A stretch of 64,000 bases of DNA, taken from Anagrus nilaparvatae (Eukaryota; Arthropoda; Insecta; Hymenoptera; Mymaridae). Both the position numbers and the translations under genes were made by a program. The notes under the pieces are model-generated. The model worked only from the letters and a program-made list of their open reading frames with translations. It was not told where the DNA came from and did no database searches. The DNA lies in NCBI GenBank assembly GCA_022575985.1, contig JAKSXM010000007.1, positions 31,932,501 to 31,996,500 on the forward strand. Direction: 5' to 3'. Each line of letters begins with the position of its first letter. Positions within the stretch are counted from its first letter, which is position 1. This document shows, one piece after another, positions 55,221 to 64,000 of this stretch.

Positions 55221-56155
55221 TGCAGAGTAATTCCATATGAAATGTACAAAAGTTTCCAGGCCGGGTCTTCGAATCGTGCTCTAGATTTGCACAGAGGTTT
55301 TTACTTATGAAATGTCCTCTCTCCTACAATTTCAGGTCTTAATATGCTTTCTGGCCGTCGCTGTGAATTTTTGAAATTTTGGCCGTTTTTGGACCCTAAA
55401 ATGACCAATTTATGTTTTATTCAAAAAATCGATAAAAAAACGTTTAAAAAATAAATCCAAAAGAAATGATCGATCGGAAATTTCCCTGGCTACACGATGG
55501 TCTAGACGGTTTTTTAAAATTTTCACGTGAAAAGCGGGAAAATTGGAAAATGTAACCCTGACCCAGGCGATATCATAGCTCTGGTGCCGCTACTCCAAAT
55601 GACTTCAGATTTGGCATGGAGGTAGTCTTTTGCATATACTTTTTCTTGGTTTTATTTTCAATGTGGTTATTTTCACATAGGAAAAAGTTATATGGAAAAT
55701 TCTCAAAATTTTCACCATTTTAGGTGCAAAAAACGCTATTTTTGTGGATATTTAATGATTTGAAATCTATAAATCTTTAAAAAAATTAAAAAATATATAT
55801 AATTTTTCACGAAAAGACATTTTTTTAACCCCCAAAGGCATTTTCTTGTAAATATATGGGCTATTCCCTAAAAAACTGCAATTACCTAAAATCGAAAATA
55901 AATAAAAATTCATAATTATTCATTTTTACACCAATCTACCGGTCAAAGAACATTTTTCTTGTTCAAAATAGTTCTGAGAATCAAAAATATAACGACTATA
56001 ACGAGATGTGATCCATTCAAGAAAAATAAATTAATTTGTCCATTAGAAAATCCATTTTTAGTAGAGTTTTTATGACTGAAATAATTGAATTGAGAATTAA
56101 TTTACGATTATTAATTTACGGTCATTTTTCTTACTGTTTGTTGTATATTAAATTA
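55221..56155. other. non-coding, unrecognised
   Basis: Moderately complex sequence (for example ggccgggtcttcgaatcgtg at 55260) but with no open frame or repeat partner in this window. It could be part of the neighbouring repeat element. Confidence 0.4.
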
Positions 56156-58190
56156 AAGGCATTTGTGCTTTAGCTGCTTTAGGTATGCTCCTTCTGTAAA
56201 AATTAATCATGTTTAAAAACCTCTGCAATTCCACTACCGTGGCTGGTTTTGGAAAATCTTGAATGACTTGAACCTTTTTTGGCAGTAGTAGTATACCTGA
56301 ACTATTTACCAAGTTTCCTAAGTATTCGATTTGTGGTTTACCTAAAACACATTTGTTTTTATTAATAATTAAACCATATTTTTTTAATCTTTCGCAGACG
56401 ATTCTTAAATGTTTCTTGTGCTCTTAAGCTGAAGATGATGCGATTAACAGGTCGTCAATATATGCGAAAACGAAGTCAAGACCTCGCAGTACTTCAACAA
56501 TGTATTTTTGGAAAGTTTGGCCTGCTCCTGTCAATTCAAAAGGCATAACAAGGTATTCAAAGTTGCCAAACGAAGTTGTAATGGCAGTTTTTTGTATGTC
56601 CTCTTGGGCTATTGGAATTTGTTGGTATGCGCGCTCCAAATCTATTGTAGAAAAAATCTTTTTCCAATAAAGGATGTTAACAAAGTCTAATGCATTAGGT
56701 ATAGAATATTTGTCTGGAACTGTTTTAGAATTTAGGGAACGATAATCTACCACCAGGCTCCATTTGATTTCTTTACGGGATGGATCGGACTTGCCCATGG
56801 ACTAGATGATCTTCGAATCCATTTCCATTTGAGCAAGAGGTCTAGCCCCTTTTTAGTGGCTTCACGTTTTTCATGACCCAGTAGTCGTGGATGTTCAGCA
56901 TCTGGAGGCTGCTCCTTTGTTACAATGTAGTGCGCTACCTTAGTTTTGGCAATGCCTTGACTTTAGGCCAGTCCAATAATTTCTGTAAATTCTTTAGAAA
57001 TATAATCATATTCTGATTCTGTTGTGTTACTTACAGCAAAAATTCCATAGCTACAGCTGTTGACAATGCTCCCTTTTGTGGCTTTTTTTGTCGTACAGTA
57101 CTTGGCCATAAATGTCCACAAGAAATTTATGATGAGCCAAGAAATCTGCGCCCATAATGAGTTGTGGGATGTCTGATACGAAGAAGTTCCACTTAATATC
57201 CCTGCCCAGGTTAAAATCACTTTTCATTTTATTGGTTCCAAAGGTCTTGATGGTCGTTTCATTTGCTGCCCGTATCGTGAAGTTAGTCGGTTGACTGTTG
57301 ACAGCGTAGTCTTTTGGTAGTACTGAGACTTGCGACCCAGTATCAACCAAAAACTTTTTATTAGACTTTTTGTCTGTAACTATCAGGCAGTTTGTTGCCG
57401 TTTCTTCGCCATGCAATGCCTCTACAGCATGACGCACTTCTAGTTTTTTTGGCTGTTGGTGTATTCCAAGTGTTTTTTGTTGGTTTTTTGCACCGACTGG
57501 AATCTTCTTTAAACTTATTGTGCCAATAACACCAATCTGGGTTAAAATGTGAATTTTTACCTTTATATTCTCTGTTTTGAGATTTGGACCTGCTTCTGTT
57601 GTAGGAATTGTCTCTTTGGCTTCCCCTTCCACGATCGCTCAAGATTTTTACCTGCTCCGTAAGTTTTTCCAACTGCTCTTGGAGCTGCGCCATATTCAAG
57701 CTATTGATACGTTCTAGTTTATTTGCCGCATGCGTAGGTCCTTTGGTAGTCGAAATAATTCGGTCAGCCATCGTTGCCAGCTTGTCCAGGTCCTCGACTT
57801 CTGATATGCACAGTATTTGTCTGACTTCTGTAGGCAAACTAGACATAAATGAAGATTTGTAATAAAATATAGTGCGGGTTTTGAAAAGTCATTGCCAGCT
57901 TTTTCCCTTACTTTGATGGTCATTTGTTACGGTTTAATGCCCGCCATATTTTCGCTTTTAAATAACTCTTGCAGTCTAGATTCTTCAGACTGCAAGTATG
58001 CGCTAATGACCTGTTGTTTGACGACCTCGTATGCCGACGAACAATCAGGTACCGGTATTTTGTCTTTTTTGAATCGATATGTGATTTTAGTATGGTTTGG
58101 ACGCCCATAGGCGTGAAGAATTTTAAAATTTCGGATGTTGTTATCCCATTTATCCTTCATAAAAAAAATCCTATCTAAAAAAACATAGCA
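56156..58190 (-). pseudogene. second Ty3/gypsy element, gag-PR-RT fragment
   Basis: Gag runs from 58160 (MKDKWDNNIRNFKILHAYG; YEVVKQQVISAYLQSEESRL) across a stop near 57927 into MSSLPTEVRQILCISEVEDL (57846-57361). The protease region shows FLVDTGSQVSVLPK (about 57350). The RT retains WSLVVDYRSLNSKTVPDKYS, STIDLERAYQQIP and the catalytic YIDDLL, and continues to YLGNLVNSSGILLLPK and FLNMINFYRR until about 56160. RNase H, integrase and LTRs are absent. Gag has the short form of Kabuki/K02A2.6-like gypsy elements. Several stops and frame changes mean it is dead. Its 5' side abuts the dispersed repeat at 58380-58500. Confidence 0.85.
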
Positions 58191-58499
58191 TTTAGTAGCA
58201 AAAGATTACCATGGCAAAGTCTTTGAGGTAAATGACTGATATTACAAAATGGTAGCTTAGTTTAAAAGCGCTAAAAAATTCAAAAACTAAAATATTCATG
58301 GAAAACTTCAAAGAAAAACGAAAAACAACAAAAAGTTCAAAGTATAAAAACATTGGTTCAACCACGGGTTATTCTCAGTGTAGAAATAAAATATTCATGA
58401 AAAACCATTGTTTCAAAAATCCATAAATTATAGATTAAATAGTCGAAAATTAGCACCTGTGACATGAGGTGATCTATTTCATGACGTGGGTCCCCTCCA

Positions 58500-59455
58500 T
58501 AAAGCATATTTTCCGATTTTCCAAGATGGCGGACCAAAAAACATACAAAAAGAAACTTTATATATTGCTAGGGGGTTTTCGAGGTCGAGAAAAACGTTTA
58601 ATGAGTGAAAATTTTCATATTTTCGCGTAGCATATTTTCCGATTTTCCAAGATGGCGGATCAATAAGAATCCCAAAAATAAACTATACACATTACCAGGG
58701 GATTTTCGAGGTTGAGAAAAACGTTTTTATGAGTGAAACTTTACAAATTTTCCGATTTTACAATTTTCCAAGATATTGGTACCAATGAACATCCAAAAAA
58801 GAACTTTATACATTACCAGGGGATTTTCGAGGTTGAGAAAAACGTTTTCATTAGTGAAAATTTTCATATTTTCATCCCAGCATATTTTACGATTTTCCAA
58901 GATGGCGGACTAATAAACATCCAAAAAGGAACTTCATACCTTACCAGGGGGTTTTTTATTGGTCCGCCATCTTGGAAAATCAGAAAATATTAAAATTTTC
59001 ACTCATGAAAACGTTTTTCTCGACCTCAAGAACCCCCTGGTAATGTATAAAGTTTATTTTTGGGATGTTTATTGGTCCGCCATCTTGGAAAATCGGAAAT
59101 ATGCTAGAGTGAAAATATTAAAATTTTCACTCGTAAAAACGTTTTTCTCGACCTCGAAAACCCCCTGGTAATATATAAAGTTTATTTTTGGAATATTTAT
59201 TGGTCCGCCATCTTGGAAAATCGGAAAATATGCTGGAGTGAAAATATCAAAATTTTCACTCATAAAAACGTTTTTCTCGACCTCGAAAACCCCCTGGTAA
59301 GGTATAAAGTTTATTTTTGTAAGTTTATTCGTCCGCCATCTTGGAAAATCGGAAAATATTCTGGGGGTGAAAATATGAAAATTTTCACACATAAAAACGT
59401 TTTTCTCGACCTCAAAAACGCCCTGGTAATAATGTATAATTTTTCATTTTAGACG
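58500..59455. repeat. satellite array 1: four forward then four reverse units
   Basis: Units of about 115-128 bp centre on CCAAGATGGCGG. Forward cores lie near 58521, 58649, 58768 and 58898; reverse cores near 58965, 59079, 59206 and 59334. Each unit has, in order, the core, 'acattaccaggggNttttcgaggt', 'gagaaaaacgttt' and 'gtgaaaattttcatattt'. The array thus forms an imperfect palindrome about 58955. It is non-coding; long open frames through it are products of the repeats. Confidence 0.92.
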
Positions 59456-59530
59456 TTTATTGGTTAAAAGAATGTTATAAAGTTTATCAGTATTGAATTT
59501 TCTTTATTTTCCCGGAAATTTTCTTTTTTT

Positions 59531-59620
59531 AACAACTAAAACTATTTTTCTAGTTAAAACTCATTGATACCAGATGAAATCAGGTGAAACCAGCCAAAAC
59601 CAGCCAAAACCGGCCGGTTT
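59531..59620 (+). repeat. flanking direct repeat, left copy
   Basis: The sequence from aactaaaactatttttct through ccagatgaaatcaggtgaaa to ccggccggtt recurs at 62650-62745 in the same orientation. It flanks the large foldback element. Confidence 0.85.
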
Positions 59621-59621
59621 T

Positions 59622-62600
59622 CTCTAACAAAAATAACCACGTAGTCCGACTCCCTGTTTTAGAGACTTAACTCCCTGATTTAGGGAGTTAACTCCCTGAA
59701 TTAGAGAGTCCGACTCCCTGAATAAAATAAATTAAAAACATGAAAAAAGAAACTTTCCACATTACCTGGGGGTTTTCCAGGTTCAGAAAAACGTTTTTAT
59801 TAAAGAAAATTTTCATTTTTTTACCCCAGCATATTTTCCCATTTTCCAAGATGGCGGATCGTAAAATATATTAAAAAAACTTTCTACATTACACGGGGGT
59901 TTTCCAGGTTGAGAAAAACGTTTTTATCAATGAAAATTTTCTTTTTTTCACTCCTGAATATTTTCCGATTTTCCAAGATGGCGGATCTACAAACTGAAAA
60001 AAAGGAACTTTCTACGTTACCTGGGGGTTTTCGAGGTTGAGAAAAACGATTTCCTGAATAAAAATTTTCATTTTTTCACCCCAACATGTTTTCCGATTTT
60101 CCAAGATGGCGGACCAAAAAAAAGAGGAAAAAACAACTTTCTACATTACACGGGGGTTTTCCAGGTTGAGAAAAACGATTTTCTGAATGAAAATTTTCTT
60201 TTTTTCACTACTGAATATTTTCTGATTTTCCAAGATGGCGGATCTACAAACTGAAAAAAAGGAACTTTCTACGTTACCTGGGAGTTTTCGAGGTTCAGAA
60301 AAACGATTTTCTGAATAAAAAGTTTCATTTTTTCACCCCAACATGTTTTCCTATTTTCCAAGATGGCGGACCAAAAAAAAGAGGAAAAAACAACTTTCTA
60401 CATTACCTGGGGGTTTTAGAGGTTGAGAAAAACGATTTTCTGAATGAAAATTTTCAATTTTTCACTCCAGCAAATTTCTGATTTTCCAAGATGGCGGACC
60501 AAAAAAACAGGAAAAAACAACTTTCTACGTTACCTGGGGGTTTTCGAGGTTGAGAAAAACGATTTTCTGAATGAAAATTTTCTTTTTTTAATCCTGAATA
60601 TTTTCCGATTTTCCATGATGGCGGATCAAAAAACTGAAAAAAAGGAACTTTCTACATTACCTGGGGGTTTTAGAGGTTGAGAAAAACGAATTTATAAATG
60701 AAAATTTTCTTTTTTTCACTCCTGAATATTTTCCGAATTTCCAAGATGGCGGATCAAAAAACTGAATAAAAGGAACTTTCTACATTACCTGGGGGTTTTA
60801 GAGGTTGAGAAAAACAAATTTATAAATTAAAATTTTCATTTTTTCAATCCTAAATATTTTCCGATTTTTCAAAATGGTGGATTAAAACACAGAAAATAAG
60901 AAATTTGTACAAAAATGTATTCAATTGTAAAATATAATAAAATAAAAAAATTGACATATATGCAAGCATATACATATGTAAAAATTTAATCTTCAAAGGC
61001 ATATTTAATTCCAATGTTAATCATTAAAAAAAAACAATTTATCAATTTCAATTAATAACACTCCTTGTACTTATTTATTTAGGAACTTGTTATGCCTATT
61101 TTAAAATTCTAATGCTGTAATTTTTGACATGTATTTGCAAAATTAAATATATTTTATTTACATATTATTTTATTTCATTTTATTCAGAAGTAAAGTCACT
61201 GAATTTAGGGAAATATACGATCTTATTATTTTTATTAGCTATTTTTGTTTCACTATCTTGGAAAATCGGAAATATGCTGGGGTGAAAAAATTAAACTTTT
61301 GATTCATAAAAACGTTATTCTCAACCTCTAAAACCCCCAGGTAATGTAGAAAGTTCATTTTTTTCAGTTTTTTGATCGACCATCTTGGAAAATCGGAAAA
61401 TATTCAGGAGTGAAAAAAAGAAAATTTTCATTGATAAAAACGTTTTTCTCAACCTGGAAAACCCCCGTGTAATGTAGAAAGTTTTTTTTAATATATTTTA
61501 CGATCCGCCATCTTGGAAAATGGGAAAATATGCTGGGGTAAAAAAATGAAAATTTTCTTTAATAAAAACGTTTTTCTGAACCTGGAAAACCCCCAGGTAA
61601 TGTAGAAAGTTCATTTTTTTCAGTTTTTTGATCGACCATCTTGGAAAATCGGAAAATATTCAGGAGTGAAAAAAAGAAAATTTTCATTTATAAATTCGTT
61701 TTTCTCAACCTCGAAAACCCCCAGGTAACGTAGAAAGTTGTTTTTTCTTGTTTTTTTTGTCCGCCATCTTGGAAAATCAGAAATATGCTGGAGTGAAATA
61801 AAGAAAATTTTCATTTATAAATTCGTTTTTCTCAACCTCGAAAACTCCCAGGTAACGTAGAAATTCGTTTTATCCTGTTTTTTTGGTCCGCCATCTTGGA
61901 AAATCGGAAAACATGTTGGGGTGAAAAAATGAAAATTTTCATTCGAAAAATCGTATTTCTCAACCTCAAAAACCCCCAGGTAACGTAGAAAGTTTTTTTT
62001 CCTGTTTTTTTGTCCGCCATCTTGGAAAATCGGAAAACATGTTGTGGTGAAAAATTGAAAATTTTCATTCAGAAAATCGTTTTTCTCAACCTCGAAAACC
62101 CCCAGGTAACGTAGAAAGTTATTTTTTCCTGTTTTTTTTGGTCCGCCATCTTGGAAAATCGGAAAACATGTTGGGGTGAATAAATGAAAATTTTCATTCA
62201 GAAAATCGTTTTTCTCAACCTCTAAATCCCCCAGGTAATGTAGAAAGTTGTTTTTTCCTGTTTTTTTTGGTCCGCCATCTTGGAAAATCAGAAAACATGT
62301 TGGAGTGAAAAAATGAAAATTTTCATTCAGAAAATCGTTTTTCTCAACCTCGAAAACCCCCAGGTAACGTAGAAAGTTCCTTTTTTTCAGTTTGTAGATC
62401 CGCCATCTTGGAAAATCGGAAAATATTCAGGAGTGAAAAAAAGAAAATTTTCATTCATAAAAACGTTTTTCTGAACCTGGAAAACCCCCAGGTAATGTGG
62501 AAAGTTTCTTTTTTCATGTTTTTAATTTATTTTATTCAGGGAGTCGGACTCTCTAATTCAGGGAGTTAACTCCCTAAATCAGGGAGTTAACTCTCTAAAA

Positions 62601-62635
62601 CAGGGAGTCGGACTACGTGGTTATTTTTGTTAGAG
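59622..62635. mobile_element. large foldback-type element with tandemly repeated arms
   Basis: The left arm (59622-~60905) and right arm (~61225-62635) are inverted copies, each of more than 1.2 kb. The outer edge is CTCTAACAAAAATAACCACG, then repeats of 'gactccctg/aactccctga', then nine or ten tandem units of about 127 bp centred on CCAAGATGGCGG (forward cores near 59848, 59974, 60101, 60229, 60358, 60485, 60613, 60740, 60870; reverse cores near 61252, 61381, 61505, 61633, 61761, 61889, 62012, 62143, 62272, 62400). The loop (60906-61224) is unrelated A/T-rich sequence with no transposase. Foldback elements (FB, Galileo) have this architecture. Confidence 0.88.
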
Positions 62636-62649
62636 TTACCAGCAAAAAC

Positions 62650-62745
62650 CACTAAAACTATTTTTCTGGTTAAAACTCATTGATACCAGATGAAATCAGG
62701 TGAAACCAGCCGAAACCGGCCAAAACCAGCAAAAACCGGCCGGTT
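62650..62745 (+). repeat. flanking direct repeat, right copy
   Basis: Matches 59531-59620. Just beyond it, ggttatttttgttaggg (62742-62758) repeats the inverted outer motif of the foldback element. Confidence 0.85.
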
Positions 62746-62758
62746 ATTTTTGTTAGGG

Positions 62759-64000
62759 AATTGTTAAATTAAAAGTCTTCTAATTTTTTTTATTATAAAT
62801 TTATATTTAAAAAAGTTAAAGTGTAATTTCCTCATTTAAAATCTTTTTCAGTATTTTTAAAAATCTCAAAAATCTTGAACAGTCTAAGTAAATAATATAG
62901 CCAGAAGCCCTGAAGGACTTGGACAAACCTTCTAAAATAAGATTATAACTTTATTCAATATAATTATACGGTAATGTAATTAAACTCCATAAAAACACGA
63001 GTTTTTTTTCATAAAATTCATCATAATGAGGGTTTTTCAGAGAGTTGAGGGCGCTACTGAGCTAAGGTAAGTTTGTGTGGGAATTCAAAATTATAAAATA
63101 TGACTTTCTTTATTAATTAAATATTTAATTAAAAAAACTAATTATTTGGTATAAAAAAGTAATAAATACTTTTAAAAAAGTATAAAAATAATTATTTATT
63201 AAATAATAAACAAAATTTTTTAAAATACACTCAGAGATTGAATGTAAATAAGTACATGCATACATAGGACTGGAAGCGAGCTTTCTATTATAAATTAATT
63301 AAGGTACCTTATTTTAAATAGATTTTATGATTTTTTCAATTATTAACTTAGTTTTTAAACAAGATAGTATTTTTCGAACCTGGCCGTAAAGTTTAGTATG
63401 GCTAAAATCGAGTGTAATTATCATGCAAGTATGCATATGATTTCTGTTTGATAATATATAATATATAATAAAGAATAATTGTGATAATTTATTGTTGAAT
63501 GACCACTTAATTTTTAAAATGGGTTTTATTTGAAATTCTTTTTTTCATAATATAATTCTTCTAATTTTCAGTTGCCATTACTCGATTTCTTAGATTCAGT
63601 TAATCTAAATTTATGAAAATTTTTTCTATACAAATTTTCGCCTTTAAAAATAAAAAATCCCTCTTATTTTTCTTTAATAAAGTATTATAATTTTTCATTA
63701 CTTTAAGAAAAAATATGCGTTGGACACAAGAAAAAATTTTTTTTTTAAATTTTACCTTTAGTGCTATCTACAAATTGAATTGAAAGCCAAATCTTATTTA
63801 TTTTTTCCTTGTTTAACAAATAGATATCACTTTTGTGATAATGATTTTTTTAATTTTCAGCCCAAATTAATAAATTTTTTAAATATCTCTTTTACTTATT
63901 ACTTCCAAATATTTTATATTAAAACAAATTTCGCTTGTGGCAAGCGGAATTCTGTTTGTGGCAAGTGGAGATTTTTTCGTACTTAATAGATGGCAAATAA
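62759..64000. other. A/T-rich DNA, no gene seen
   Basis: No recognisable coding region. A small tandem motif (cttgtggcaagcgg then tttgtggcaagtgg, 63934-63968) is the only feature noted. Confidence 0.5.

Noticed and set aside
58500..62520. CRISPR array or coding repeats (long open frames with FPIFQDGG-like repeats)
   Set aside because: Units are contiguous and whole-unit repetitive, with no unique spacers, and are arranged as inverted blocks in eukaryotic transposon-rich DNA; open frames arise from the repeat itself.

Overview
The window is a stretch of AT-rich eukaryotic DNA, most likely from an insect. The retroelement families present (Ty3/gypsy, BEL/Pao, R1-clade and CR1/Jockey-like non-LTR elements, EN+ Penelope-like elements), a hAT element with a TTF/ZMYM-like transposase, piggyBac-like TTAA elements, spliceosomal GT-AG introns inside transposon genes, and the lack of operons or bacterial genes all point that way. 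I could not place it below arthropod level, and I found no convincing host gene. Nearly every readable coding region belongs to a mobile element.

Layout. 1-3,010 is the 3' half of a Penelope-like element (PLE1, minus strand), split by two abutting TTAA elements. 3,600-7,020 holds short interspersed repeats, a broken hAT remnant and an inverted-repeat (foldback) insertion. 7,250-14,420 is a Ty3/gypsy element (minus): a 3' LTR candidate, a third ORF, pol, a canonical -1 frameshift site and a gag with one frame break. 14,420-19,210 has no recognisable gene, but contains a diverged direct repeat and a MITE. 19,250-26,512 is a BEL/Pao element (minus) with two closely similar LTRs and several ORF breaks. 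26,513-30,090 holds a non-LTR scrap, then a decayed Mutator-like (MULE) transposase with an adjoining TREX-like DEDDh exonuclease (minus), hit by a MITE and a 5'-truncated R1 copy.

30,330-48,880 is the most complex block. A CR1/Jockey-type element (minus) is split inside its endonuclease domain by a hAT element of about 15 kb (31,919-47,178). The hAT itself carries, inside two separate introns, a nearly complete R1-clade element (33,314-38,523), a nearly complete Penelope-like element (PLE2, 39,440-43,130) and a long-armed MITE (43,219-44,285). Target-site duplications or reading-frame continuity support each level of nesting.

49,005-50,985 is a second, internally deleted R1-type element. 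51,478-55,220 contains inverted and tandem repeats around a relic of an envelope-like (baculovirus F-type) gene and a 970-bp MITE. 56,160-58,190 is a truncated second Ty3/gypsy element. 58,500-62,640 is a large satellite/foldback structure of roughly 120-128-bp units, forward and reverse, each with a conserved core that matches a YY1/Pho-type site.

How parts work together: gag, pol and ORF3 of the gypsy element are expressed from one strand with pol reached by -1 slippage. R1 ORF1 and ORF2 are coupled by an ATGA overlap. PLE2 couples RT and GIY-YIG endonuclease in one frame, now interrupted by a single amber codon, and its terminal repeats carry degenerate hammerhead-ribozyme-like sequences. 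No complete new system is evident; the most unusual items are the nested TTAA insertions, the PLE hammerhead relics, the MULE/exonuclease association and the YY1-like foldback array.
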